Shown: piece after piece, positions 25,493 to 40,645 of the stretch | Layout: each line of letters begins with the position of its first letter | Numbering within the stretch: the first letter of the stretch is position 1 | Assembly: GCA_022818135.1 (NCBI GenBank) | Contig: JAFMSR010000016.1 | Coordinates: 4,063,721 to 4,127,720, forward strand | Origin: Saxidomus purpurata | Lineage: Eukaryota > Mollusca > Bivalvia > Venerida > Veneridae | Reading direction: 5' to 3' | DNA: 64,000 nucleotides | Notes under the pieces: model-generated | What the model saw: only the letters and a program-made list of their open reading frames with translations | Database searches by the model: none | What the model was told of the DNA's origin: nothing | Program-made: the position numbers and the translations under genes

Positions 25493-27270
25493 ACATAAAT
25501 TTCCCCAACTCACTGGCATGCTAAACAATGTGCTCCCTGAATATTCATAAGTTTATTATAAAGATTAAAAAAAGAAAATATAACACTGTTGAATTTATAT
25601 ATGTATGCAAATAAAGAACAGTTCTTGTGTCTGATTTCTCTGCAGGACTATCTAACAGTACACTCAAACATTTTAACATTTTCCTAAAGATCCTGTTCAA
25701 TGTCAAAATAACGTTCAAAATGTCCCATTGAACTTTTGGCTGCTTTAACAACAACACCAACAACAACAATTTATTCATTTAACTCTAAACTTGACTATCT
25801 TTTGGTTCAAAAGGACCATTAGTTGCTAAAAGTGAAGTTTACTGGAATTACTAACTGAATAGCAAACACGGTTGAAATCATGGTAAGATTGGACAGGTTG
25901 ATCATGACCTGCACTGGTCATGAAGGCAGAATCTTTTGCCACTATATCTCCGAGGGTGTTCACACACTCTTAATTTTACAAATTACTCTGGAGATGTTAA
26001 TCGCACCTCATATAGCTAGAAATTTTAATAAACCAACAAGTTTCTCTTTCATGATTATTGTTTATTGTAAAGTAACAACTGGGCAAAGCCCTGAATGTGT
26101 TCTAATTACTTTTTTTCTCATGCAAAGTACGAGAATTTTCAAGTGTAATGATTGGATTAAATTGAGGGGCATCGTCCTATAGATAACTGCGTACTGGTAA
26201 ACTGAAAGTTAACGATGAATTAAATATACTAATTATACAATAATAACTCCATTTTCATTAACGAAGCCAGTGATCTGAGAGCTTAGGACTAATCAAACAG
26301 ATAGAATCAATTCACGTTATTTCTGAAAATTCCTTTTTTCTCTTTCTGGATCGGGTAGACATCAAAAAGACGAGGAACCAAATTTCTTCCATCAAGCATG
26401 GAGTTTCCCAAGTGCACTCGTCAGCTGTCGGTATTCATATGTTTGAAGTTAAATGTAGCGACTAATAAACACCAAAACATATAAAATGTGAAGAGAAAGT
26501 GTGAAAATGAAAAAGTCTAAACAAACTGATTACAAAGTGCTTTGTCAGCTCCAATTTAACAAACTCTTCAACAGTTGAAGGTAAAAAGAGACTCCACCCT
26601 TTGAAAGTCTTTCCACAGTACTCGTACATTACATGATGCCGAAAAAGATTGTGCCCCGTGCACTGAACAACCCGGATACTGTTTCACTCTTTCTTTGAAA
26701 CAAACATGCTTCTGATATCGTTAAAGTTTAAAAAAAAAAAATTGACCAATGAATGAAAGCCTGTAAATGTGATATTTCAATACTTTGTCCTGATTTCATT
26801 ATCTTTGTGATTTCTGATATCTTAAGATTTATGCAAATCAGAAACTGTGGAGATTGACAGCCATTTAATCTTAGTGATCCTGACCAAAGTTCAACTAAGT
26901 CTAGAAAACAGTAAAGCTATCATTGAAGGTAATCCCTATTTCTTACCCCCAACTATGCACTTTGCTACTAACTCTTGTTATAAGGGGACATAATTTGTAA
27001 TTAAAGTTGAAAGCAGAGTACTGCCTCTTGAAAACCAACAATGGTAGAAAGATTATGTTCATCATGTGAAAGCAATGTAGCACCTTAAAAAGTATTTATT
27101 TAAAATCTGGGATGAGACAGAATGGGACAGGACCTGACCTGACTCAACCCAACACAGGTGGTTGCTATAAATTTATTGGTGGAATAAATAATGATCAATA
27201 CAAACTAAGGTGCATCAAACTTTGCTTGCATGTTAGAAACATAAGTGATTCTGTCTTTACAGTGTAGATA

Positions 27271-27342
27271 ATGCACTGTTTGCCATTTTGTCAGTGCACT
27301 GTTTGCCATTTTGTCAGTGCACTGTTTGCCATTTTGTCAGTC
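27271..27342. repeat. 23-bp minisatellite, 3 copies
   Basis: Three perfect head-to-tail copies of a 23-bp unit beginning gcactgtttgccattttgtc. The open frame crossing it has no other support as a gene. Confidence 0.92.
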
Positions 27343-28366
27343 AGTCTTCCGACACATTCTGCAGATGGCAAAAGTGTTGCTGAAGAGTGCAAAATGACTC
27401 ACAGGCTTTCGGCCTATCCTGAGTGCAGCCCTTTTTTCATGAAAAGTTGGAGGGTTCATTCTGCTGCAGTTGGGTGGAAGCTGCGTTTGATGGTGTTTCT
27501 GGATTACTTGATACATTTTATCTTTTTTCAGTGAGTATTTGCACCCATTGAACAATAAAATGTTACTGTCCAAAATCAAAAATAGGTTAACTGACTCAAC
27601 TCAAACTCAAAACAATGACAACAAGTAAACGAGGGTATTTAAAACACATAAAGCTTAGAATCTGAAGACCTTATCAGCTATAGGCCTCATTTAAACTAGA
27701 ATCTACCGAATCTTTCAAGGTTTGTGTTTTCTTACATATACACTTACAGTGTCTGTCTATCATATTTAATCTTTTTTCTTCTCTCAACCCGAAAGTTGAA
27801 CAATATTTTGCTATTAGGAATGAGACCATTCAAAATTTATTCTTTTTTTTTCTTTTATCTTTAAAAAAAAAGAAAGAACAGTTACCACTGACAGCAGGTT
27901 CTGTCATATTTCTAACAAGGCCAGACAATTAAGGGAGATGCAAATAGACAAGTCTAGTACCAAAATAGATGAAAACTTACTTTTAAAATTAATGCAAAAT
28001 AATTGTCTTTTATTTATAGAATAATAATGATAACTTATTTAAAGCAAATGAAATCAATATGCAAATTCTGCTATGTTTTCTGTATTATTTATAACATAAA
28101 ATAATCTGAACTGTTGTTTTTCAAGGTCATATAATTGTTTATGAAATATTGCTCGTAACTGGGAACATAAGTGAGGATATTTATTCATTCAAGTTAATGA
28201 TTTTCTGTGTTATTTATGACAGGTTACAATAATTAACAATATTTTAATAATTCTTATTCAATGATACCTTGCCAGACAATTCCTAACCATATAAATCTTT
28301 ATACGACAATTGCTTATGATTAATTTAGCCTGGCCTAAAAACCATGTTTAATTAAATTGTTTATAG

Positions 28367-28440
28367 TCCAAGCCAACCGTGGGATCCTTGCCAAGACCCC
28401 AGTATGGCTCCAATACATACCGGTGCCTTACAAAATTTGA
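28367..28440. repeat. Interspersed repeat shared with 39604-39665
   Basis: tagtccaagccaaccgtggg followed by gttgccaagacccc-type sequence also occurs, diverged, at 39604-39665 (tagtcccggccgactgtggg ... ttgccaagacccg). Family unknown. Confidence 0.55.
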
Positions 28441-31111
28441 GTTTTGTTTTACCTGACTGCATTACCCAGTCATTATGAATGTTTTAGCCAAATTGTGTAA
28501 AATGCCAGTCTGGCAATTTTAATCTTCGTAGGACATGTGCACATTAGGTTTATTTGTCCTAGCCTAAATGTCATATCTCTAATCAACAAAATCTTCATCA
28601 TTACATTGCGTCACACCCTGTCACTCTGTCACTCTCTGCCGCTACATGTTTTTTTCTTTACTTTCACCGCAAAAACTCTAATTAAAGGGCTAGTTACTTT
28701 CAATACTAATAATTAAGCATAAATCAAAAGTGGCCACATCCGTTTCTAAGACAACTTTTCTGCGATCTTGTTTCTTGACGACACACACTCTTGACTTGTA
28801 CGACATGGGTTTCAATCTCTCAAAGCCTCTAGCCATGGATGTTTGGTTCATTAAAAAAAAGAATAAAGCATACAAACATGCATATCAAATGCAGCCGTAA
28901 TCGGCTAATACTTTATGAATGAAAATGAAGGCATACTGCAATTATGCAGAGGCTGCGGGCATTTCAAACAGTTTTAAGGATTGGCTCGTTCAGAAATTTT
29001 AATCTGAATAAAGTCATGTGAACAAATGTGATCTTTTCTAGTAGTGTGTTAGTTTTCATTAATTCAAAACTTTTTCTTTCTGCTTGAAGGCCAGTTAATT
29101 ACTTAGTTAGGACCTGAATTAAATTTGTATCCCAATACTGAACCTTTTCCGCATGTATTTGGCTAACATTTTTTCGCTGCCGTAACTTAACATTTTTATT
29201 AATCTAGTTTTTTAATCAATGTTTTAATTACCATAGAACTTTTCAAACATGTCAAACCAGTATTTCAAACAAATGAAACAGAAAATTTTTTAAGTCGGTT
29301 AACTACACCTAATTACGAACTTCCCTCGTTGTTTTATTTACCAGAATGCATCAGTCACTGTTGCTATTTATGCAGATTTTTCTGGTAGCAGAAATGGAAA
29401 ATCAATTAATAAAGACATACCTGATAAAATTGTTTATTCAGAGTTTCTCAAAGAGCTGAAGAAGACATAAGCGGACCGTTTCTTGGATAATTACCGACGA
29501 CTGTTTTCAAAAAAGCACAAACAAATGTTACATGTACTTTAGAGATTCCACAAGAAAAAGTATGACTCTCAAAATAATAAATTTAAAGGAGCTAGGGTTT
29601 TCCCCCCTTTTTAAAAACGTACAGTATATCAATGATTTATTTGTCGTTCTTTTTTTTTTCTGCACAAAATCAAAATCTTCTGACTTATCAATGATCGGTG
29701 AGAGTGCTATCTCGCCTCCTAGTGATAAACCTGACAAAACTCATAAAATTTGCAGGGATCGAAATAAAATACCCACAATCCTGCCATGAATATCTATCTC
29801 CCTAATTTATTGAATAACACTAGGAACAGGAGACAGACATTGCGGCTTTAACCGAAATTATAAACATTTGAAGATACATGCTTTACTTGAGTCGTTCAAA
29901 GGAGATTTCCACGAAGAACTTCTGATAAGATGATTTTATTCAAAAAGAAAGATTCTTACGAATAATGCGCGCACTCTTGAGGGACAAGAGGGTACGAAGC
30001 AAGTAATTTTAGTGTCTATTTATTTCGTTTCGATTTTGAAGATGCTTATCTTGCAACATCCAGTAAGTGCATAGAACTAAAGATTCAAGCTTTCCTGTTT
30101 TTTTTTACGTATACACTCATTTTAGCTTCAATGACTGGAGAGAGGTCCTGTCTCTTTTTCGGGATTTATAAAGCATGCAGCTCTTCTTCGATATACAAGA
30201 TATTATTATAAATAACAGTCTAACAAAAAAAGCTAGACTATTCTGGTTTCCTATCAAGGGCTTTAACTCTTGCAGGCTATTGGTCAGCAAACTGCTTTAG
30301 TTGGGTTTTTTCTCAATGCAAGTTCTGAACAAGGCAAAATTATTATCACTAACACCACTTGTCTCTACATTTTTGTGAGTTTGCCTTATAAAGGCTCTCG
30401 CGAAATTATAGATGAGATTGTGTTTGATGTAAACAAATTAACCATTTATATGTAACTATACTGTGTAAAATCTTCCATCAGCGACGTAATCACGTTCTCG
30501 TCTCTTTCAATCTTTAAACTTTTAACTTCTGCATGTTCTTCCATATTAATTTTGTCCAAAAATTTTCTTACAATACCAGATTTTTTTGTATTACTTTTTT
30601 TTTACTTTCTCTTTTCGGAAAAAGGTGACACTGATTCGTAAAAAAATTCTTTCTGTACCAACTGCACTTTGTGATAAAATCACTAACTACAGATGGGGAA
30701 AATGAAGACAAGCAAACATGTTTGCAGAATGAATTTTAAGCACCATTTTTTTTCTAATGGGCATTAAAAATTTCCACACATCTGGGTTATGATCAAGGTA
30801 TGACAAGTGACTTGATACAAACAGCTGTGCACGCAGAGGTTTGTAACTTAGTCTACTTATTTTGATGAGATATCGGGCTGTTATAGCTATAATCCGACTA
30901 TTTTATGTACATGTATATGTGCCATGCAGTTGGAAAAGCCACCTTCGGGATCTGTGGCCAGTATATATCTAAGCTAATCTTAAATCAACAAGGGACTATT
31001 AACAATGAACAACAGCACACTCAATATTTTTATCAACAACCTAGATTCTGGTGTATAGCAGTCATACTGCAGGCAGATTAGTAACAACCTGGTTGAATCC
31101 TAAATTTTTTA

Positions 31112-31180
31112 CCATGATGGGAATTGAACCCAAGGCGAAACTGGTGAGAAGCAACTGCACTTATCAATTGAGTGATGTTC
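31112..31180 (-). repeat. tRNA-derived SINE fragment
   Basis: The minus strand carries a perfect RNA polymerase III B box GGTTCAATTCC (31130-31120), preceded by an A-box-like segment (cactcaattgataagtgcag). No complete tRNA cloverleaf is evident, so it is a SINE head rather than a tRNA gene. Confidence 0.55.
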
Positions 31181-34100
31181 AAAGTCCCTTTTACTAAAAA
31201 TTTATTATGATCATGCTTCCATGTATAAGTTATTTTAAGGAGAAAGGGGCAATAACTCCGCTATCAACTGCAATTCTATAAAACTGTGAAAGAAACTGGG
31301 AGTTTTCTCAATATATTCAATGTAAATTGATTTATTCATTGCAACAACTAATTGGTTTGCAATGGTTAAACGATATAAAACTTCTTTAAACAAACACTAT
31401 AAAAGGGGCGCAACTTGTGTTTGACCTGTAACATGTTTATCCATGCCAGAAATTAGTTTCAGCGCAAACATCGAATCATTCCTTTAAAACATACCAAAAC
31501 TTCATTTTCTGTCAGTGACTTTTCTCAGTAGAAAGGGAAATAACTCTAAGCAAACAAAAGTTACAGAACCTGATGCCTCATTATTTTTTCAAATAAAGGA
31601 AAGTAATTAAAAAACATCTTTATTTACTCCTACTTAATATTTTCTTGTCAAAATTTAAAAAAAAAGTAGTTGTGCTGTTAAAATAAAGGTGAACACCTTT
31701 ATAGACAGCATAGTTTTTAAACTTGCTTAAACTTTTTGTTAAATTGTTGAACAGATTGTGTATTTAACTGAGTCAAACAAGAAATATAGCAAGGCAATTA
31801 ACAAATTACTATAAATGTACTGCTTATTTCCTGTACAGAGTGATTGACAAATTTAAAACCACGGCATATTCTCTAAAATTTAGTATATCTGTTTATACAT
31901 TGAAGAAAACATCAATGAATTAACATCAACTGCCAGAAAATGCATTTTAGGCACAAATACAAGAAATTTCTCCTCCACATAACAAGTTGATCATACTTGA
32001 AAATATGCCTCCATTTTTTAACACTTATGATTTAAAAGGACGAAAATGAACATATTTTGTCATGACAATTAATTATATGAAATTTTATTATAAATGTAAA
32101 CTGTCATGCGATAGTATTCATAGTTAGAATACAAGAATTTCATCTTTCACTTTAAACTGATAATACTTGTCAGAAATGTTGGCGTTTATTCATAAAAGGA
32201 TCTGTTGATATATAAAGGATTAACCTCGCCTAACTTTTCACATGACATGCAAACGTACACCATGTCCAAAACTGACGAGTGACGACTGCCAAATTAGCTA
32301 TATCTGTGACGTCTATTTGAGTGCTTAATTGTGGGACGCCAGATTTCTGTTCTTTAACTAAAGCTATAGGGTGCTGATGAAATTGCACCATAATTTTTTG
32401 TTTGGTGTTGCATGCAGCAACCACAACTTGTAAATATTTACCATACTACATTTTTTCAAAAGTAGATGTCAAGTAATGTCTTATTTCTTTGCAAATATTT
32501 TTCCCTTACAATATCAGAAAAAAAAGTGTTATAGCTGCAGTTCATTGAACATTCAGATATTCTTATTCCACAAATCTACGAAACAAACTGGTACTCTATC
32601 TTGTATCTGATTTAGTTTCTAGAATGGTCTGTTTCTTGTTCTGAAACTGTAGCAGACCGCCTTACGTATTCAACGTTATTAATGACATCAAAAAATTTGT
32701 AACTAGAAGACTCTGCTTACCTAACAGATTGCACCGCTTGGTGTTGATTGGCTGGGGTTTGAGCTTTCCATGGCTGTGCCAGGAGGCACCAACTCCGCGG
32801 AGCACTGCAGGCGAAGGAGTCTTTAAGGTTATAGGAGTTTGTGCGATCATGTCAATCATTTTCCAGCAAGTTTTTGTTGCACAAAATCGGCACACGAGTC
32901 TGTATGAGCCACCGAGAGCAAGAATTTCTCATGCAATTAAATACGTCTGCACTGCTGTTGAACTGCACTGATCAATTTCAACTGTCACTGCATGGATAAA
33001 AGATTAGCAGCATCCGTAACTTTTTTTTATTATACGCTCAAAAGTAAACTGCTCAAAAGTAAACTGATCGAATTCTAACACCTGTTAGTCACTGAATTAC
33101 AATTAAACAGATAAATTTTGTTCTCATTCAAATTACACAAATTTCAGGAAACGAGTACAATTTCATAACTGACGAAGACTTCCTGTGGTTCAGAAATCAT
33201 CATCCACGACTTAACAAACTTTTTGATACTTGTTTAAGTTACCGTGTCAACCTCATCACTTTATTCCTTACAGGATTTGTCAATTAAGTCAGAAGTTACA
33301 ATGAATATGCACCCCTTAATTAAATTTCATAATATTCAGTGTTCATCGCCATCCAATCAAAATGTAGTGTCTTCTGTCAACCAAGTTCTCAAAAATTGCA
33401 TCTATTTGCATAACTTATACTGGTTGCTATAGCAACATTTTATCTCCTCAAACGATTGGTCAATTAGTGGTTGTAGAAAATAAAAAGAAAAAAATTATAA
33501 TCTGAACGTCAAATACTGTCCACTTGTATAAGAAGAGGTTTGTTTCCATAGAATGACGTACTTTGATTAGATCCTTGTTAAATATTTGTTCACTTGAAAC
33601 CAGGATCCAGTCCTTTCAACCCAAGCACAAGAACATCTTTTTCATGAAAACTGTTTCAATAACACTTCTTTCGCAACATCACATGTCAAAATAATCTTTC
33701 ATCAAACTACATAAATCACAAAAGAAAAATGCCTGACAAAGAATTAAATCTATCAGTTTAGATAATTATGTTCATTTATTTCCCATTGTTGCATCTACTG
33801 AAGAAGCTCTGGAAATTATGATTTATCAATAAATAACCAACCTTAACAAGTTAGTGTCGTTTTTCCATTCATGAAATTCATTAACGTTTAATAAATTTTG
33901 GAATAATTATCCAGTTAATTCCTTTACATAGTTGAATCTCAGCTGAACTCCATTACACCAATTAGTTAAATGGCTGCAATTAAAACATAACTCCACGATA
34001 TAAACCTACTGATGCCTCTACATCAGCTACTGCCTGTACTCTCGGTCTGTTTTCCTTCAATCATATAAATACATGTACTCTATTCTCTATCTAGTGTATT

Positions 34101-35069
34101 CCACTTATCAGTACAGACGTGCAGTCCAGCCATCAACAGGTAGAAAACTTTGAAAACTCACTTCACCTCAGAAACAGTTATCAAAACTTTTTTAAAACTG
34201 TTATTTGTACATTTTTTCTATTTCTGCACTTCAAAGAAATGCAGTTTTTGTCATTAAGCCAGCCACTTGTGCAAGTTTTACATGATCGCTAACTTTTTTC
34301 CAATTTCATGAATGAGCATCTACTTTACAACCCCTGGGAAAATCGTTCCCTCCAAATTTAAACAGATGTAGATTTTATGAATGAAATTTTACCTGACACA
34401 CTCAACCAATTCATTCACTGCTGATAGTACACATCCTATAGCCAATCACAGAGCACCTCATCTACATAATTCATGAGGCTCCACCCACAGTACTGGTTTA
34501 TGAATGAACTTGGATCTATATTTGGCGTACATAGCCTGACCTAGAGTCAGTGACCTAGAAACTCAATGAGCATGCAGCATTACAAGTCGCTATAAACTGA
34601 GAGGCACCATATGGGGTTGTAAACAAATGCTAAAGAGTATACAAATGTACCACAATACAATAATAACAAACAAAAGGTAAATGAAAATACAGCAAAATCA
34701 AACGGGCAGTCAACAGTAAAACTAATTCTATGCATCTATTGTACAGAGACATTGATAGAACTGTTTTGCCTTCAACTTTACAAACAGACTTATTGTCTCC
34801 CGGGCCTAGTAAATCAAAGGTCCTTTTTGCTGTTTGATACCAACAGAATGCAACACAAAATCCACTCTTGTAAAATCAAACACTGAATATCCCAGACTGC
34901 ATGGCTCGCATTGGGTATTTTGATTAGCTAGTTATTCTTTTCTTATATGCTTATGTACATGATTGGTCAACTGTACACAATAGTTTCATTGTCACATGCA
35001 CAAACTATCCAGTAGTGACCATAAAATTTCAGACCTTTCAAGCATTTATGAAGTTAAGGATGGGCCAAA

Positions 35070-35935
<866 letters not shown>

Positions 35936-37169
35936 AAAAGTAGTCCTTGATTGTCAAAAAAAAGGAAATTAAAAGAATGCAATAGTGAAACATAATTAAT
36001 AAAGTGAAATAAAGAAATATACTTCAGGAGGCCGGATAACTTCCTAAATCAAGAAAATTTTTAAAATACTTCGCAACAAACGAGGAGAGAATTTCTTGAC
36101 CCCCATAAGATAGGGCTATTAATGTCAGACCTGTTGGATGCTGTGTTATTGATACATTTGGTGATTACCTGGCGGAGAGAAATTCCTAGTAATCTGAGTA
36201 GCTTAGAAACTAGTGTAGCTCATGGGATTGAACTCAATATACCTGATAGTCTAATATTTAGCCTTCAGGTCCTGGGTTTCACATCCTGTTCAGTACCGGA
36301 AAAGGAGTGCCACTTCAACAAACCCTTCCTAAAGTGCAAGCACTGGTCAGAAAATAGTGTGGACATTCTCTGGGCACAAAATGTATGTAAAGTCAAACCT
36401 GTACGAAAGACCTACATTGAATAAAGATTAAACACTGCAATCAAAGACCAGCAGAGAAAAACATTACTCTAACCATCTTAGTAATAACAGAAACACCTGT
36501 TATACAGACCACCTGTCAACAAGGACCAAACTTGCTTCTTCCAGTCAATGGTCTCTATTCCCAGGCTTGAACGTAACTGAACAGAACTTTAGTCTAAATT
36601 ACACAAGTCCCTGCTAAATTTCTAATTTGCATACCATTCATGGTTCAAAATGATGCAGACTGAAAATTCATTCACTGAATAGCAAACAGTGCTTAAATAT
36701 GTGTCTGGTCCAGATCTATGCTAGTAGCCCACAAAATAATTTTCTACAAACGTAGTGCCAGTCAAAGCTATTACAATGATTGAAATACATGAAATATTTA
36801 ACGTGCAGCTTTATTTATGCATAGTTACTGTAAATTACAGCTTCAAACAGAAGCAAATAGTATATTCATTAATGTAAATGACTATCTTTTCAATCAACTC
36901 TTTTTGAATGACATTCCTTCATAAATTATACACTTAAATACATGTTGTGTATAACGTTAACAATGATGAACCAGACTGCACTGTTTCTGCCATTCCTATT
37001 TCATAGTTCATTGACTTTCTGTGTAGAGAAGATGCCTCCTGGGTATATTTTGGCGGTGCTTTGATATATGGTTAGAGGATTGAACTCCTCGCCCTGGATC
37101 ACAAGGATTTTGCAATCCATTCACAAGTATTGTTCAGAACTCCAGCAAACCATGTTTTACAGATGTTTG

Positions 37170-37300
37170 AATCACGGAAGGGCTAATGTCCACCTTTGCA
37201 AAATAATAAAGGGGCTAATGTCCACCTTTGCAAAATAATAAAGGGGCTAATGTCCGCCTTTGCAAAATAATAAAGGGGCTAATGTCCACCTATGCAAAAT
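37170..37300. repeat. 32-bp minisatellite, about 4 copies
   Basis: Head-to-tail copies of ggggctaatgtccacctttg plus caaaataataaa, with single-base variants. The last copy degrades into ggggctaaaatcc. No coding support. Confidence 0.9.
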
Positions 37301-37379
37301 TTAGCTTAGGGGCAAATAATTTCCCAGGGGCTAAAATCCTACATTCGATTTTTACAACACCACTTTCAAGATGCATGAA

Positions 37380-37532
37380 GGTGTTGTCTTTTTTTTTGGG
37401 CGGGGGTCGGGGGCGGGGGGGGGGGGAACAGGGGGCAATCCTGTCTAAAATTATCACTGTTTTGTTTTCTTCAACATCGAAAGGGACACAGTCATGCACA
37501 GACAGACAGACAGACAGACAGGCAGACAGAGA
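37380..37532. repeat. Poly-T/G-rich low-complexity tract and (ACAG)n microsatellite
   Basis: A T-run and G-rich stretch at 37388-37432, then (ACAG)n at about 37498-37530. Confidence 0.85.
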
Positions 37533-38114
37533 AGCAACTGTAAGCTAATCTCTTCAGTCTTGTCAAATATGACTTATACCAGCTTTAAGCAGGCTATATC
37601 TATCTACTACGTTTCAATTAATGACCGAGGCTGCTTTTACTTGTATTATGTCTCTCTGACTCTCATTTTTCATAGAAATGTAACTGAAGTGTCGCAAAAA
37701 GAAACATAATGAGATTATGAATAATTCATTTAAGCTCCCCTTACACATCTAACATGGCAATGATGTATAATCAACAAGAACTATTACAATTAAATCCAAA
37801 GAAAATCAAAAAAATAATCTTACTGTTTGGGTTTTCCTCTCTGTATTAAATTTCTAGTCTGTAACAAATCTCGTAAATTCAAAAAATTATGTTCAAAAAG
37901 ATAATTTAAATTAATTACTGGGGAAAAAACACATATTAAAACCCATAAATTTTGCTGTTTTTTTTTCAAAGGAAAATGTGTAACTGAAGACTGTTTAGTG
38001 CACTTAGGTGGCACACAAACACAAAAACTTCTTTTGTGGTATAATTACTGCATTTATTATGTAATTCATTGAGCGATGAAATTCTAAGACTCGTTAAGTG
38101 AACCCTTTTAGCAT

Positions 38115-38648
38115 TTTATATGTTACACTGCACATTGGTGTCACACTGACTGGACTGGTGACACTGCACATTGATGTCACACTGACTGGACTGGTGACAC
38201 TGCACATTGATGTCACACTGACTGGACTGGTGACACTGCACATTGGTGTCACACTGACTGTTCTTGTTACACTGCACATTGGTGTCACACTGACTGGACT
38301 GGTGACACTGCACATTGGTGTAACACTGACTGGACTGGTGACACTGCACATTGGTGTCACACTGACTGGACTGGTGACACTGCACATCGGTGTAACACTG
38401 ACTGGACTGGTGACACTGGCTGCATTGGTGACACACTGACTTGACTGGTGACACTGGCTGCATTGGTGACACACTGACTTGACTGGTGACACTGGCTGCA
38501 TTGGTGACACACTGACTTGACTGGTGACACTGGCTGCATTGGTGACACACTGACTTGACTGGTGACACTGGCTGCATTGGTGACACACTGACTTGACTGG
38601 TGACACTGGCTGCATTGGTGACACTGGCTGCATTGGTGACACTGTACA
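38115..38648. repeat. Composite minisatellite: 36-bp block then 38-bp block
   Basis: The left part has about 8 copies of a 36-bp unit (gacactgcacattggtgtca + cactgactggactggt). The right part has about 6 copies of a related 38-bp unit (gacactggctgcattggtga + cacactgacttgactggt). Each left unit contains GTGTCAC and GTGACAC as a short inverted pair. Long open frames across it on both strands (12- or 38-residue periods) reflect the repeat period and are not evidence of a protein. Confidence 0.93.
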
Positions 38649-39603
38649 TTGGGTGTCCTACATCAGATCACATAGTCTAGTTTTGTGAAGTTATTAATTG
38701 CAGCATATTTACAGCAAAACATGAAAAATGATTTCTGAAAAAATTGACTCATACCTTATCAAAACTTCATTAAATTTTATCAAAACTTAATTTATCAAAA
38801 CAGGTTTTTTTAAATACTGAAGTTGTCCTAAAGTTTGAACCCAAAATAAGGTTTTGTAAAAGGAGTTATAAATTTATTTTTATTATCAGTGTGCATTCCC
38901 ATAGCAACAGAAGCAATGACAATCAGTAAAATTTTGTAAATCTGTGCAAACAATAGATAGTTATCTCCAAAAATAAACAAGAGTGCTCTATCATAATGAA
39001 GATACCTTGATAGTAATTTTTGTTTCAGAACCCCTAAGGTAGGGCCCCCTTTAACTTCCTTAATCAAATAAAATATAATTGTGAATGGGATCCCTGGTTG
39101 TGAGGTACCAGCGGGGAACAAGTGTCAGTGTAACTCGTGAGAAGCTAGATTAATGGTTGAGAAGAGATTTACTCCGATTTAGGGACAGTTTGTGAATGGG
39201 GTATAATTTACAGCCCTTAGGGGTTCAGAAAAGGTGTATAAACCTGCGGTCAAGGTGAAATGAAATCTTGAAATGTGAACAAAAGGCCTAGGTTATTTTC
39301 AACCCATGTTTCTTTTTAAATGAGAAAGATTTTAATTAAGATCATATGGCAGTTTTGACTAGCGTTGCTTTCAACAATACAAAATATTCATGAATGGATG
39401 AGATTTAAGTAAATATTAGGTTTTGTTAAAAATTGAAAAAAATATAACTGACAATTATTGTCTACTTGTACTATAATGAAAAATCTCATTTCAACACAAT
39501 TTGTTGTACAGTAAAAACAGCATATATAACAGCCTTACATGGGACCATTTAAATTTGTTCCTTATAAATTTAATTATAGCATTTAAAAAAATTATTTTTT
39601 AAA

Positions 39604-39665
39604 TTGTTTCTAGTCCCGGCCGACTGTGGGACTTTTCCCCTGGTGAAGTTGCCAAGACCCGAATA
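39604..39665. repeat. Interspersed repeat shared with 28367-28440
   Basis: Diverged second copy of the tagtcc...ccgactgtggg...ttgccaagaccc sequence. It lies just before the 17-bp array. Confidence 0.5.
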
Positions 39666-39712
39666 GCATTTTCATACTAGATAATAATAAAGAAATCCGG
39701 TCTAGAAAATTT

Positions 39713-39970
39713 GTTCCTTATATCCAGAACTTCGTTATAACCAGAACTTCCTTATAACCAGAACTTCCTTATAACCAGAACTTCCTTATATCCAGAACTT
39801 CGTTATAACCAGAACTTCCTTATATCCAGAACTTCGTTATAACCAGAACTTCGTTATAACCAGAACTTCGTTATAACCAGAACTTCCTTATAACCAGAAC
39901 TTCCTTATAATCAGAACTTCGTTATAACCAGAACTTCCTTATAACCAGAACTTCCTTATAATCAGGAGTT
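39713..39970. repeat. 17-bp minisatellite, about 15 copies
   Basis: Units of ccagaacttcSttataa with S = c or g alternating irregularly. The flanking sequence (ggaccatttaaatttgttcc at about 39542, also in inverted form near 43400) suggests the array grew inside a dispersed element. Confidence 0.9.
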
Positions 39971-40597
39971 GTTATATACTGAGTTTACTGTACGTTGGCA
40001 CAAAGGTAAAACAAGCAGACTGTGTTTGGTATATAAGGCCACAGAACTGCAATCACTAAACCCCTTCACTGATTAAGGGGTTGTGGGATTGAGCCCCGTC
40101 CATGACCTCACAGGAATGATGGCTAAGGCAAACTGCCGTTGTGTTAAATCACAGAAATGCTGTTGAAACAGGCATTAAACCCGAAAGAAGAAAATGTCAA
40201 GCAATTCCTCGCACTTGTTACACTTGCCTATCGTCAAAAGGAAAGTAAAATGCACCATAAAACCCCCTTTGTAGTGCATGTGCATACTCCCATAAAGGCA
40301 GCAGTGAATCACCGTGGGCTTTATAGCTTATTTAATACATCATGATGTGTGCCTTTACATAAATGCCTGTATTGTTTTCAAAAGACAAAATATCATAAAG
40401 TATAATTAATGCTAACACTGACATTCAAGCCGTACCTGACAAATCTTGATGCGCCACTGCCGCAGTATTTCCTTGTTCAAAACAACAACAACAACAGCAG
40501 CACGTCAAGTCAACTTACCGACATAACCCACACTCGTTGGGTCTTGTTCTTGCTGTTTTTTGACTCTCACCCGGCTGGCAACAAGTGATTCTGACTT

Positions 40598-40645
40598 TGG
40601 GACCAGTGCAGATCATGATCAGCCTGCACATTCCAAACCCTTTAG
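40598..40645. repeat. gatcatgatc-family repeat fragment (copy 3)
   Basis: ccagtgcagatcatgatcag followed by cctgcacattcc matches one arm of the foldback family seen at 21.5 and 24.6 kb. Confidence 0.55.

Larger units (their letters stand above)
23400..35069. other. Gene-free AT-rich stretch
   Basis: Short ORFs only, none with a recognisable domain, apart from the foldback, minisatellite and SINE features listed. At about 34440-34530 a CCAAT box, GC-rich ggctccaccca and octamer-like sequences sit close together, which is weakly promoter-like, but no transcript can be tied to them. Confidence 0.5.

Noticed and set aside
38094..38649. Open frames of 182, 177 and 113 residues (Cys/Gln/Ser-rich repeats)
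   Set aside because: They are translations of the 36/38-bp minisatellite, open in several frames and both strands because of the period; no start, splice or conservation evidence.
39713..39970. Regularly spaced regulatory sites
   Set aside because: The 17-bp units are head-to-tail with random c/g variation, which is sufficient to explain the pattern as a minisatellite.
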